This document shows positions 61,201-64,000 of a stretch of 64,000 nucleotides of DNA, in pieces (the first letter of the stretch is position 1; each line of letters starts with the position of its first letter). The notes under the pieces are model-generated. The model had not been told where the DNA came from. It ran no database searches and saw only the letters and a program-made list of their open reading frames with translations. Source of the DNA: Oegoconia quadripuncta (Eukaryota > Arthropoda > Insecta > Lepidoptera > Autostichidae); contig OX438749.1 of assembly GCA_949316235.1 (NCBI GenBank), positions 5,722,914-5,786,913 on the forward strand, read 5' to 3'. The translations under genes were made by a program, and so were the position numbers.

Positions 61201-64000
61201 CCACAAGTTTTCAGTCACCAAACTTTCCACAAATTTGAAGCTAATAAAGTTAACACTTATGAAGGTGACACTGGTTACAACTATGAGCAACCTGCCGTTA
61301 AATTTGAAGATGGATCAAAATTCATCCAGTATTCCACTCCGGCACCGGTAGTCTCGACGTATAGGCCACAAGCCTACAGTAAGCAAATAATCCATAAAAC
61401 TGAGACTCAGCAATATGTTCCTTCATCTACTCCCTTACCTAAAGTGACGTACGAACAACCTGCAGTTACTGTTTATGAGAATCCGATCGTTAAGTTTACG
61501 CAAACCACTAGCCCAGTTAAACCTACAGCTACAGTTTATACTCAACCTATAGTGCATCAGCACGAAGTTAGTCATATCGTCAGTCAACCAGTCCAATACG
61601 AGACGTCAGCTCAACAAAGCTTGGAATTAGGACAAGGTTATTCATACAGCCAACCTGAAATACAAAGAGACGTGGAGACTCTAAACGCTAATGCTTACTC
61701 CGACGCTACTCTAGTATCCCATCAAGTTTACCACCAATCCAATGAAAAGAATCAATACGAAATAGGTGAAAAGGCAGCATTTGTATCATCAACACCAGCG
61801 ACACTCGCTTATGAAGAGCATTATGCTGAATATGACTCACCTAAAATTGTGACTTATAAAGCCCCAGAATACATCCCACCTAAAATTGAAACTTATAAAG
61901 CCCCAGAATACATCCCACCTAAAGGTGAAACATATAAGGCGCCAGAATATATAGCAGCAAAAGTTGAAACCTATAAGGCACCCGAATATGTCCCTCCAAA
62001 GGTTGATAATTACAACGCTCCAGAGTACATCCCACCGAAGGCTGATCTCCAATCATATACCGTATCGACTCCTTCAACACCAGTAATTTACCAAAGTTCA
62101 TTAACCCATAAAGCTCAGGATCAATATGATGATTATAACCCACAAGAGTATTCTCAACAATATCACACAAGCAATGTTCAACAAATCTCATTCGGTACAT
62201 ATCATATAGCAGAACCGAAGAAAGTTGAATCCTACCATATTTCATCTTATCCTGGCTCTACTGTTACAACTAAATATAACCAACTGTCATTTGATTCGCC
62301 TGAAATTCAAGATGGTTATAAAGCTGTAGAATATTTACCGCCAGTTGTGTCTACTGTAACACCTATTGTCACGTCCACTTATAAACCTAGAACGTATTCA
62401 ACCATCGCAACAACTCGGGAGTATTTACCTCCTTCTCCTCAACCAGACTATAATGCACCAGAATACTTGCCACCCCAGCCAGAGTACAAATCCCGAGATT
62501 ATTTACCACCTAAAGTTGAAAACACTTACTTACCGTCGACAACTGCAAAACCTCTTATAAAATCTACTACTTATTCTCCCACCACTACATACAAGGCCCC
62601 GGAATACTTACCACCATTGAAAGAAGGACCAAGTGTGATAAACTTCGCGAACTTTGGGTATGAAACCGATGCTGGTGCGAAAATTGAATACAATCCTTAT
62701 CAAGAATACACAGTATCGTCAACGTCAGTACCTGTAACAAGGAAACAGAATATTGTAATTCAGACGTCAAAATCTAATTTACTCGGCTTTGGCACAGTAG
62801 GACCTGACGCTGGTTTGGTTGGTTCAACTACTTACACTACAGCGGCTCCCATTATATCTTCGACTTATGCGCCTCTTGAAGTGTCATCTTCTGCAACTGT
62901 AAGAAGAACTCGACCTAAATACGTCAAGTCTACAACTCAAACACCTTACATAGAATCTACAACAGCATACAAAGCCCCAGAATATTTACCACCTTCAGAT
63001 GATGCATCAAATGTTAATTTTGAAAGTTTCGGTCTTAAGAACTTTAATGTAAACGCACAAATCGGCAACAATCCGTATAAAGAAAATGTTCAATATTCTG
63101 CACCAATTCAAAGGAAGCAAAACTTGGTTGTTCAGACAGCGAAAGCTAGTTTAACTTATCCTACATCAGCACCAGTCGTTTCAAGTGAAACTTATTCTTT
63201 ATCATCTAAGTCAGTCGGTTCAACTTATGCTCCGATCAAACAGGAGTTAGTTGAAGTATCTCCAGTACCGGTGCGAAGAACTAAGCCTAAGCTAGCCGTT
63301 GTGACTAAGATAAACGATTACAACCCATTGCTTGTAAGAAAACTAGGAGCTGTTTGCAGTTGCCAATCGCCTGTTTTAATCTTGAAAGGAAAGAGACCTG
63401 ATGTGCCAGTACAGCAAGATTTTGAGGACTACAGCAATGATTATGAAGATTCTGGTCGTGGAGACATCGGCAATTATGAATCTGCCAGAATACAAACACC
63501 ATTTAAGACCGTATACACTGGTAGAGTTACTACTTCCACTTTTAACCCAATAATTGTCCCTGACGACTCTTTCTACCAGGATTACGAACCCAATGAAAGT
63601 GTTGAAATAACTCCAAAGACGAAACAAGTTTATTCCGAAAATTTCGTTTCAAGCACCATCTCTCCTGTGGTATCTTCGACTGATAAGGTACTTAGAATAA
63701 GACCACGAGTAAAAGCTGTGACCGTTGCTCCTACTTACCAAACGGTTTTATTGAAGCAGGAAGTAGCTCCGACTGTTATCGTCAGTGGTTCTCAGGATTC
63801 CACAATTGATGCCCAAACATTCGACAGGTACGGTCCGGGCGGCTGGAGAAGCAGGGACGAGACATTGCAAGGTACAGTCGACTGTAAGCGAGCAGGTTTG
63901 TTCCGTCATCCGAAACAGTGTAACAAGTTCTACGCTTGCAGATGGGACTGTACCAAACAACGATTCACACTTCATGTATTCAATTGTCCAGTTCAGCTCA
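10034..64000 (+). CDS. Secreted inactive GH18 / CBM14 / mucin-like repeat protein, nine exons, 3' end outside window
   Basis: Join of nine exons (listed separately) with consistent GT-AG sites and phases, at least 2379 codons, no stop before the window edge. Domain order: signal peptide (about 1-20), GH18-like barrel (about 26-330), linker, CBM14 domain 1 (Cys 376-436), CBM14 domain 2 (Cys 452-508), repeat region rich in Tyr, Pro, Thr, Gln and Ser (about 529-2325), CBM14 domain 3 (from Cys 2341, cut). The GH18 active-site Glu and its Asp partners are absent, so hydrolysis is not expected. Known for the families: CBM14 domains bind chitin in cuticle and gut lining. Inference: an extracellular chitin-binding scaffold of apical matrix, cuticle or peritrophic type. 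I do not recognise a named orthologue. Intron 1 is about 37 kb, so a small missed exon there cannot be excluded, although the barrel reads through the junction sensibly. Confidence 0.88.
10869..11483. mobile_element. Foldback element with ~160-bp inverted arms, intron 1
   Basis: Left arm about 10871-11030 and right arm about 11330-11480 are reverse complements at high but imperfect identity (for example TGATTTTGATGAAAACTAAA against TTTAGTTTTCATCAAAATCA). A second inner pair (about 11112-11145 and 11265-11296) extends the palindrome. GGGTTCGATTCC near 11318 resembles a pol III B box. No coding sequence. Confidence 0.85.
11484..13919. other. Intron 1 stretch, nothing recognised
   Basis: AT-rich with short random frames only. 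No recurring repeat found by eye. Confidence 0.45.
13920..15095 (-). mobile_element. R1/LOA-type LINE relic with RNase H domain
   Basis: Minus strand, 5' to 3': YGSIVWWPRTNLATCKKALS with CIAITGAFSSTPTTAIE (RT C-terminus, about 15075-14930), then WYTDGSKMESGIGASIYAKD and TVFQAETYAIAACAKE (RNase H with its Asp and Glu, about 14675-14530), then VWVPGHVGI-like sequence (about 14370). Frameshifts and stops break it, so inactive. Confidence 0.85.
15206..15350. other. Isolated GC-rich island in intron 1
   Basis: About 145 bp of high GC (GGAGCCCCGGAGCCCGCACG and on) in AT-rich surroundings, open in two + frames (15194-15430 and 15264-15458). Not an exon of the host gene by any consistent splice. Could be a relic of a GC-rich element or captured coding sequence. 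Confidence 0.4.
15796..15995 (+). mobile_element. Partial copy of the 30628 foldback family
   Basis: Shares the left arm and centre with 30628-30830 (ACTGCAAGGAAAAAAGT, then GTATTGGCATAGGTAG and CATAATTACACCATTAAATT). The right arm is missing. Confidence 0.7.
15996..16883. other. Intron 1 stretch, nothing recognised
   Basis: No repeat or exon signal beyond a G-run at 16832-16841. Confidence 0.4.
16884..17008 (+). mobile_element. SINE family 2, copy 3 (internally deleted)
   Basis: Head TTTGGTGTAATGGTTAG with GGTTCGAATCCCGC, then only the last part of the body (TGTGTGTATGTGCAAAGATA) and ATT tail. Confidence 0.85.
17461..18225 (-). mobile_element. LINE C-terminal relic, split by the 17505-17951 transposon
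   Basis: 17461-17504 and 17961-18225 are collinear with the repeat at 6535-7130 (CATCATCAGCC, then ACCCGCGACCTTCC, GCCGGTGCGTGGTCTCCACT, ACGGATTTCTTCATTCC). Shorter pieces of the same repeat lie at 10695-10800, 34237-34265 and 54930-55020. Confidence 0.7.
17505..17951. mobile_element. Non-autonomous DNA transposon with 24-bp TIRs and 9-bp target duplication
   Basis: The left end starts GAGTCCCGAACATGTTTTCG; the right end is its exact complement over 24 bases (17928-17951). GATGAATAC is duplicated at 17496-17504 and 17952-17960. The 447-bp interior is AT-rich with no convincing transposase. A 9-bp duplication is typical of Mutator-like elements; the class is inference. It interrupts a LINE-derived repeat. 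Confidence 0.85.
19195..19430 (+). mobile_element. Helitron-like repeat, copy 1
   Basis: From AATATTATAAATGTG through CACGGCGAAACGGATG and AAACTTGGTATATAGGTAGA to GAAGCCGCGGGCGGAAAGCT. The same unit occurs at 52000 and 52237. Resembles non-autonomous lepidopteran Helitrons; no terminal duplication seen. Confidence 0.65.
19583..19690 (-). mobile_element. RTE-like LINE 3' end, short
   Basis: CAAATACTCTTTATTGCACA then AACAAAAGCTACATGAAGAA; truncated before the conserved Cys-rich-UTR block of other copies. Confidence 0.55.
20531..20714 (+). repeat. 5' LTR
   Basis: 184 bp, TGTAGTG...CACTACA, matching 26030-26213 at every base by eye. Includes a 17-base near-palindrome (TATCTATTTAATAGATA) close to its left end and several copies of CAGTG/GTCAGT-type words. 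Confidence 0.97.
20608..20641 (+). promoter_or_regulatory. Possible TATA-less LTR promoter (Inr plus DPE)
   Basis: CAGTC around 20607-20611 resembles an arthropod initiator. If its A (20608) is +1, GGACGTG begins exactly at +28, matching the downstream promoter element consensus RGWCGTG in sequence and spacing. A second TCAGT at 20614 would not give that spacing. This is inference from motif arrangement only. Confidence 0.4.
20717..20727 (+). other. Primer binding site, tRNA-Ser-like
   Basis: TGGCGACGAGG lies two bases after the 5' LTR. It is complementary to the 3' end of insect tRNA-Ser(GCU) including CCA, as I recall that tRNA. This is the expected place for minus-strand priming. Confidence 0.75.
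21550..21985 (+). repeat. 61-bp tandem repeat / hairpin series in retroelement leader
   Basis: Five tandem units start at AACTACGGA (21580, 21641, 21702, 21763, 21821), spaced 61, 61, 61 and 58. Each unit holds two short inverted repeats: AATTCCG with CGGAATT around a 6-nt loop, and ACCTT with AAGGT around a 10-nt loop. Diverged hairpins of the same style precede (ATCTC/GAGAT at 21550) and follow (AATTCCA/TGGAATT, ACTTTC/GAAAGT, then one at the start codon). Function unknown; leader structure for packaging, translation or dimerisation is possible. Confidence 0.9.
21989..25900 (+). CDS. Gag-pol polyprotein of LTR retrotransposon (1303 aa)
   Basis: One uninterrupted frame. Gag-like N-terminus (about 20-200); a Cys/His region with a CX2CX4HX4C zinc knuckle (residues 231-266); aspartic protease with DSG at 331-333; reverse transcriptase with FIDD at 606-609 in place of the commoner YxDD; RNase H with Asp761 and the TDHKPL motif; integrase with the HHCC zinc finger starting at His969 and catalytic Asp1036, Asp1091 and Glu1127 (exact D,D35E spacing). 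The order RT-RNase H-integrase places it in Ty3/gypsy. No frameshift or stop separates gag and pol, so the whole is probably one polyprotein cut by its protease. No envelope frame follows. ATG at 21989 is the first in frame; Met12 is an alternative start. Confidence 0.95.
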   Translation: MSFQVTPIKNKRPIMVSQLPPPERLDLEGDSTSVSLRWERWKRSLRIYLEASDITSDAKKRATLLVLGGAELQDIYYNLPGASAELGTDVNVFEVAISKLDNYFLPKQNKTYERHIFSLIKQEENENFEKFLIKLRNQAAKCKFDKPDEHIIDQIIGRCISSELRKKILTMGDEVTLDKIITIANTLEIVNHQLESYEQKEKTRTNEINAIKTRNKDNPRWERQDKQINKCTRCGGALHISQGSTCPAKEKKCNGCGKLGHFQRCCRTKSYQQKRKLEQKQDGHKNNYKRQRNENTVNSLENEEVQYIFNLNDDAMIRCEIGGVGLEMLIDSGCKLNLLSGETWEYLKRNKVSCYKQIKDPNKIFLAYGSKIPLEVKGSFEAIIGANGKTVRSTIYVIGNGSRNLLGKDTAMQLGVLKLGTDVNKIDLDQESIQPFPKFKNIMIEIPIDPSVKPVSQPYRRIPIPMEQQINKKIKELLDADVIEEVHEPSPWVSPIVPILKDNGDVRMCVDMRRANAAILRENHPLPCMEHLLPKIKKAQYFSKLDIKNAFHQVELHPNSRHLTTFMTSNGLYRYKRLMFGITCAPELFQKILERMLIRCEGVMNFIDDILIWGCNKEEHDSRLVEIMRVLKDNNVLLNREKCIFGVKEINFLGHELKPEGVKPLPKYIKSISEFRVPKTIEELQSFLGLVNYINKWIPKLATTTEPLKELLRKKLGKKTNIEEYWKEKQNEAFEKLKETLGKIESLGYYDVKDRTQVIADASPVGLGAVLVQTDNNGPRIIAYGNRTLNDCERKYSQTEKEALALVWAIEHFNTFLFGKEFDLITDHKPLEFIFGSKSRPCARVERWVLRLQAYRYNVKYKPGKTNIADPLSRLCNHSDRPIQASLKDYVHQIVELARPHATSMHEIIKESEADLEITNVKKGIYNNQWNESVKSYKVFSDELCFYENILLRGNRIIIPYSLREQVLHAAHEGHPGIVGMKGRLRSKVWWPGIDKDVELLVKGCKGCTLVSLPNPPAPMKRRELPAEPWVDIAMDLLGPLPNSDYLLVMIDYYSRYKEIKITKVITSAQIIKILKEMFSRLGYPQSITADNGRQFISEEFKTFCKECNIKLFNTVPYWPQMNGEVERQNRDIVKRLKISSNEKKDLREALYEYLMMYNSTPHSVTGKTPSELFFKRRNRDKIPMLRDINDTPDDSEVRDKDRLQKEKGKEYGDRKRRAVEPEISEGDKVYLKEIEKANKLATTFNPTPYIVEKSVGGDITVRNEETGQKLRRNVIHLKRVEGQWKPVQDESMQKRDQTLKDN
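26019..26029 (+). other. Polypurine tract
   Basis: Eleven purines (AAAGGAAGGGA) end exactly at the 3' LTR boundary, the standard plus-strand priming site. Confidence 0.85.
26030..26213 (+). repeat. 3' LTR
   Basis: Same 184-bp sequence as the 5' copy, directly preceded by the purine tract and followed by the second CCAAA target duplication. Confidence 0.97.
26875..27025 (+). repeat. Dispersed repeat D2, copy 2
   Basis: GTCGTCAGAGATATCCCAAA, ACAAGTTTAATTCTTGAAAC, GTACACGTGACTGGGGGTGA. Confidence 0.65.
27025..27215. mobile_element. Palindromic MITE-like repeat
   Basis: AGGAACCATAGTCGAATTC (27041) is mirrored by GAATTCGACTATGGTTCC (about 27141-27158). The right end ATTTAAATCCACCCTGTA matches the end of the repeat at 37706-37840, so this is a dispersed family. 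Confidence 0.65.
27612..27690 (+). mobile_element. SINE family 2 tail fragment
   Basis: CCAGATGGCGTTGTGTGTAG and TTTATTTATTTA match only the last part of the family. Confidence 0.7.
28862..28906 (-). mobile_element. SINE family 2 short fragment
   Basis: CACCAATCATCTAGTCCCAA and AGCAAAGCTTGTG are the reverse of the body at about 317-356. Confidence 0.55.
29280..29545 (+). mobile_element. Helitron-like repeat, diverged
   Basis: GCTAGCTTTCCGCCCGTGAC, CTTCGTCCGTGTG at the left and TTCGTTGGGGGTTAAAAA at the right are common ends of lepidopteran repeats of this style. Confidence 0.5.
29654..29707. repeat. 24-bp stem hairpin with 6-nt loop
   Basis: CACTGATTTTGATGAAATTT continuing to 29677 pairs with the complement ending AAAGTCAGTG; 22 of 24 positions pair. 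Confidence 0.75.
30258..30420 (+). repeat. Dispersed repeat D2, copy 3 (diverged)
   Basis: TTTTAAAAGTTTAATTACTA, GAAACAACATCCACATTACA and TCGAAATATACTTG align with the centre of copy 1. Confidence 0.5.
30628..30948. mobile_element. Foldback element, second family
   Basis: Left arm about 30628-30725 and right arm about 30835-30945 are inverted copies (TTACCGCAAGGAAAA against TTTTCCTTACGGTA). A related partial copy lies at 15796-15995. The centre (CCGCGTTTGTAGCCTACTCC) is shared by both copies. Confidence 0.75.
30975..31670 (+). mobile_element. Helitron-like repeat, second type, split by a LINE relic
   Basis: 30975-31084 (TATGTTAATCCAGGTCCTAA) and 31571-31670 (CGCCCAGCCGTTTGGGCGTG) match consecutive parts of 50112-50372. 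Confidence 0.65.
31085..31570 (-). mobile_element. LINE RT C-terminal relic nested in a Helitron-like repeat
   Basis: Minus-strand 31281-31565 encodes CKFVKEHPDLFKTAREVYAR, KVFNKILKNIRN and SCFYSVN, a LINE ORF2 end. The 3' tail runs to TTCTATTCTAAAA. The repeat at 30975-31084 resumes at 31571. Confidence 0.8.
31855..32218 (-). mobile_element. SINE family 2, copy 4, carrying a LINE 3' end
   Basis: Reverse copy split at about 31987-32124 by a foreign A-tailed segment; the two SINE halves are otherwise collinear with copy 2. Confidence 0.8.
31987..32124 (+). mobile_element. RTE-like LINE 3' end inside SINE copy 4
   Basis: TTTGCTGGAAGAGATCTCTT, GATAAGCTCGCCTTTTGTAT and ACAATAAAGTG followed by AAAT repeats are the typical tail shared with the antisense copies at 33930, 35762 and 44812. 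Confidence 0.7.
32219..33929. other. Intron 1 stretch; degenerate foldback and a short repeat end
   Basis: About 33560-33800 has weakly inverted arms (GGCTTCTTGTGGGAACCCG against CGAGTTCCCGCAAAAAAGCC). A T-run at 33838-33852 leads into GGGCGGCAAACGAGCATGCG, a phrase common in lepidopteran SINE-like repeats. Confidence 0.35.
33930..34050 (-). mobile_element. RTE-like LINE 3' end
   Basis: AATCAATCAAATACGCTTTA then GCGGCCTTATCGCTAACAGC and GATCTCTTCCAGGC. A sense-oriented partner lies at 34675-34785. Confidence 0.75.
34675..34785 (+). mobile_element. RTE-like LINE 3' end
   Basis: GATAAGGCCGCCTAATTTGT, AGTTTCTATAAGATATTTAA, ending GATTGATA; mirror image of 33930-34050. Confidence 0.7.
35762..35880 (-). 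mobile_element. RTE-like LINE 3' end
   Basis: AAATTCTTTATTGTATACAA, AAAGGCGGTCTTATCGCTTG and AGCGATCTCTTCCAG. Confidence 0.75.
36194..36650 (+). mobile_element. Mariner-type MITE copy 2
   Basis: 457 bp, TTAGGTC...GACCCAA flanked by TA on each side. Holds a small internal duplication around 36247-36290 (repeat of GTTAGAAAA) not seen in the other copies. The right terminus carries AATTTCATAGGT. Confidence 0.9.
36785..37705 (+). mobile_element. Decayed LINE of the same family, split by SINE copy 5
   Basis: KRAVRAIYQLRPAVSLRDRF is readable near 36810-36870, followed by stops. Coding remnant to about 37180; SINE at 37244-37520; 3' UTR at 37555-37705 ending TTTTGATTTTGATTTT. Confidence 0.85.
37244..37520 (+). 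mobile_element. SINE family 2, copy 5, inserted in a LINE relic
   Basis: Complete head (GTTTGGTGTAATGGTTAGCA), body and TTTATTTATT tail. LINE sequence flanks both sides. Confidence 0.9.
37706..37840 (+). mobile_element. Partial copy of palindromic MITE-like repeat
   Basis: TACTTTGTATGGATAATCGA to TTCAACCTGTATATA corresponds to the right half of 27025-27215. Confidence 0.6.
38252..38583 (+). mobile_element. SINE family 1, copy 6
   Basis: Full length from GAACCGCCTCCG to an A-rich tail. Confidence 0.9.
38691..38801. repeat. 36-bp stem hairpin
   Basis: ATCCTAAATGCAGAGAATAA and on to 38726 pairs with 38766-38801, ending CTGCATTTAGGAT, with a few mismatches and a 39-base loop. Probably a tiny foldback MITE. 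Confidence 0.7.
38802..39911. other. Intron 1 stretch, nothing recognised
   Basis: No convincing feature between the hairpin and SINE copy 7. Confidence 0.4.
39912..40216 (+). mobile_element. SINE family 1, copy 7
   Basis: Full ends, but a deletion removes the B-box region (GCGCGGGTTTAAGTACTCGG), so it could not be transcribed by pol III from its own box. Confidence 0.9.
40324..40560 (+). mobile_element. SINE family 2, copy 6
   Basis: Closest to copy 1: GTGTAGTGGACAGTGACCCT head and TAGTATCCATAGCACAAGCT body. Confidence 0.85.
40945..41455 (+). mobile_element. R1-type LINE fragment (EN-RT linker region)
   Basis: Frame 40953-41360 encodes VYWWSTKIAELRAECIKARR preceded by KALFIESVDLLRDEI, a pattern of the segment between endonuclease and RT in R1-clade LINEs. 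After a frame break it continues EALAKAIARAKCEEWQ. Both ends are truncated. Confidence 0.8.
41765..42100 (-). mobile_element. SINE family 1, copy 8
   Basis: Full length, reverse. Poly-T at left, AACCGCCTCCG head at right. Confidence 0.9.
42101..43669. other. Intron 1 stretch with one Helitron-like phrase
   Basis: 43190-43380 (AACTGTATATCTCCGAAACG, CTTTCAAATCGGATCACCAG) resembles lepidopteran Helitron-like repeats; the rest is unassigned. Confidence 0.35.
43670..44091 (-). mobile_element. Mariner-type MITE copy 3
   Basis: 422 bp in reverse orientation, TTGGGTC...GACCTAA on the + strand, with TA on both flanks. Near-identical to copies 1, 2 and 4 over its length. Confidence 0.9.
44812..44940 (-). 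mobile_element. RTE-like LINE 3' end
   Basis: TATATTCTTTATTGCACCAA, AAAGGTGGACTTATCTCTTT and GAGATCTCTTCCAGTCAACC. Confidence 0.75.
45862..46040 (-). mobile_element. LINE 3' UTR fragment (jockey/CR1-like family)
   Basis: CCCCAGAGAAGAACGAGCAA and AAATCAAAAATTAAAATC are the reverse of the shared 3' UTR. Confidence 0.75.
46041..47456. other. End of intron 1
   Basis: Only SINE copy 9 is recognised. A pyrimidine-rich tract (TTTTTTTCTCTCATTACAG) precedes exon 2. Confidence 0.5.
46788..47034 (-). mobile_element. SINE family 1, copy 9
   Basis: Reverse copy with an internal deletion between the AATCACAC and TGGCTATCTTATC segments. Confidence 0.88.
47457..47765 (+). CDS. Exon 2: GH18-like domain with destroyed catalytic motif (residues 82-184)
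   Basis: A pyrimidine-rich tract and CAG precede it and GTGAGT follows; both ends are phase 0. Residues 92-101 read VQGLEIHDAH where active GH18 enzymes carry FDGxDxDWEYP. Alignment by eye puts Ala100 at the catalytic Glu and Gln93, Glu96 and His98 at the Asp positions. The MMVQTHALGL segment fits the strand that in enzymes reads MTYDxxG. GC content is much higher than in the flanking introns, as expected for coding sequence. Confidence 0.9.
48834..49105 (-). mobile_element. SINE family 1, copy 10
   Basis: Reverse copy in intron 2, diverged in the middle (GAGGAGGAGGAAGAGG replaces usual body sequence). Confidence 0.88.
49373..49643 (+). mobile_element. LINE 3' end fragment (jockey/CR1-like family)
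   Basis: CTGACTATCTGGATGATACG corresponds to the last coding part of 36785-37705, then TTCTTGCTCGTTCTTCTCTG and a TTGATTTTGATTT tail. Confidence 0.75.
50112..50372 (+). mobile_element. Helitron-like repeat, second type
   Basis: TTACTAGCTGTTACCAGCGA, CTTCGTCCGCGTTGAA, then ATGTTAATCCAGGTCCTAAT and GCCCAGCCGTTTAGGCGTGA and AACTTTCGCATTTATAATAT. Shares its right half with 30975-31670. Confidence 0.65.
50565..50815 (-). repeat. Dispersed repeat D2, copy 4
   Basis: Reverse copy: ACCACCCCCTGTCACGTGTG, TTGTTTCAAGCATTAA and TGGGATATCTCTGACCACCC. Confidence 0.6.
50905..51326 (+). mobile_element. Mariner-type MITE copy 4
   Basis: 422 bp, TTAGGTCC...GACCCAA. Right flank is TA; the left flank reads CA, probably a mutated TA. 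Preceded by a short ATCATCATGT tandem array (about 50867-50900). Confidence 0.9.
52000..52197 (+). mobile_element. Helitron-like repeat, copy 2
   Basis: ATTTATTATAAATGCGAAAG to CGAAGCCGCGGGCGTAAAGC, ending CTAGT. Confidence 0.65.
52237..52560 (+). mobile_element. Helitron-like repeat, copy 3, carrying a SINE fragment
   Basis: Collinear with copy 2 but split at 52282-52362 by a SINE family 2 tail. Ends GGGCGGAAAGCTAGT. Confidence 0.65.
52282..52362 (+). mobile_element. SINE family 2 tail fragment within a Helitron-like repeat
   Basis: GAACTAGATGGCGCTGTGTG plus ATT tail, placed between two collinear pieces of the repeat at 52237-52560. Confidence 0.7.
52814..53049 (+). CDS. Exon 3: GH18-like domain continued (residues 185-263)
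   Basis: Acceptor ends in CACAG and the donor is GTAAGC. It ends two bases into a Lys codon that exon 4 completes. The segment PASKLVISLPATVRQFTL is the clear counterpart of the GH18 strand usually written ASKIVMGIPTYGRSFTL; the Tyr/Gly of that motif are replaced. An acidic Ser/Pro/Glu insert (around LEDEPKETDQ) follows. Reading on past the donor gives an immediate stop, which supports the splice site. Confidence 0.9.
53189..53464 (+). mobile_element. SINE family 2, copy 7
   Basis: Complete copy in intron 3; GTTTGGTGTAGTGGTTAGAA head, GAACTAGATGGCGCTGT near the end, ATTTT tail. Confidence 0.9.
53656..53996 (-). mobile_element. SINE family 1, copy 11
   Basis: Full-length reverse copy in intron 3, 21 bases before SINE family 3. 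Confidence 0.9.
54020..54318 (+). mobile_element. SINE family 3
   Basis: tRNA-like head CTCGGTGGCTCAGCGGTTAA with B box GGTTCGATCCC, then a body containing CCCGCATTGGGCCAGCGTGG and CCTGCAGTGGGATGTTACGG and a GATGATGATT tail. Single complete copy, in intron 3. Confidence 0.85.
54477..54674 (+). CDS. Exon 4: C-terminal part of GH18-like barrel (residues 263-329)
   Basis: Acceptor TTCCAG, donor GTGAGA; enters and leaves within codons and keeps frame. The segment KTWMSFEDSSSVDVKGKYAR, followed by GLAGLALHNADRDV, matches the last GH18 strands (W-x-x-x-D-D...S...K-x-x-Y then GGxMxWxxDxDD). It is the strongest sequence evidence for GH18 ancestry. The strand-8 Trp of active enzymes is replaced by Leu. 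Confidence 0.9.
54781..54898 (+). CDS. Exon 5: linker after GH18-like domain (residues 329-368)
   Basis: Short exon between TTTCCAG and GTAAGC sites, completing an Arg codon and ending phase 0. It encodes SLEHEILSAPGRVLDALQVS and then a segment ending DSDGVIHSIRE. I see no recognised domain; it is probably a spacer between barrel and chitin-binding domains. Intron 4 before it is only 106 bp. Confidence 0.85.
54930..55020 (-). mobile_element. Fragment of the WTSxG LINE family, intron 5
   Basis: CATCCTCATTAATAGCCTAA and AAGTCCACTGCTGGC match the start of the repeat at 6535. Confidence 0.55.
55386..55496 (+). CDS. Exon 6: first half of CBM14 domain 1 (residues 369-405)
   Basis: Acceptor TTTTCAG, donor GTAAGT, both phase 0. 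Encodes the first three Cys of a peritrophin-A module: C376, then 11 residues, C, five residues (ARFYR), C. This is the typical CxxxFYxC core. The module continues in exon 7, so an intron splits it. Confidence 0.9.
55497..57273. other. Intron 6
   Basis: Contains the LINE 3' end and, at about 56820-57015, a weak relative of the foldback element at 10869 (GGTTCGACTCCTGAC, ending TTCCACCCTGTATAT). Splits CBM14 domain 1. Confidence 0.7.
55960..56335 (+). mobile_element. LINE 3' end in intron 6
   Basis: Frame near 55964-56091 reads NNLPDCLKSLHG, KWLLEHCFYSVKEYMEY then stop, the standard LINE ORF2 ending; the UTR ends AATAAACG then TTATC repeats. Sense to the host gene. Confidence 0.8.
57274..57427 (+). 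CDS. Exon 7: second half of CBM14 domain 1 and start of domain 2 (residues 406-457)
   Basis: Starts after AACAG and ends one base into a Gly codon at a GTGAAG donor. Contains the remaining Cys of module 1 (411, 424, 436), with the typical C-PxGLxFD pattern, then a Ser/Pro linker and the first Cys (452) of module 2. The codon split matches exon 8 exactly. Confidence 0.88.
57908..58120 (+). CDS. Exon 8: rest of CBM14 domain 2 (residues 457-528)
   Basis: Acceptor TTGCAG, donor GTTAGT. Encodes YYADPENCRWFFAC and then a C-PFGLGFD block, with Cys at 465, 471, 486, 499 and 508. With Cys452 this makes a complete six-cysteine peritrophin-A module with aromatic residues at the usual chitin-contact positions. 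Very GC-rich. Confidence 0.92.
58445..64000 (+). CDS. Exon 9: giant repeat exon and partial CBM14 domain 3 (residues 528-2379+)
   Basis: A single open frame of at least 5556 bases with no stop, entered after TTTGCAG. In order: a Gly/Asn/Tyr-rich part with four YxxDxSGxY motifs (58915, 58981, 59077, 59161); a Thr-rich stretch (about 59570-59650); ten copies of a unit containing SHQTxHKVE and STPAPVVSTY (59929-61400), the last five exactly 165 bases apart; five 39-base copies of APEYIPPK type (61852-62040) plus scattered EYLPP motifs resembling the insect YLP motif; a lone two-Cys island at residues 2165 and 2167; and finally a CBM14 module starting at Cys2341 and cut by the window. Cysteine is otherwise absent from this exon. 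Many Tyr, Lys and His residues suggest cross-linking (inference). Confidence 0.9.
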
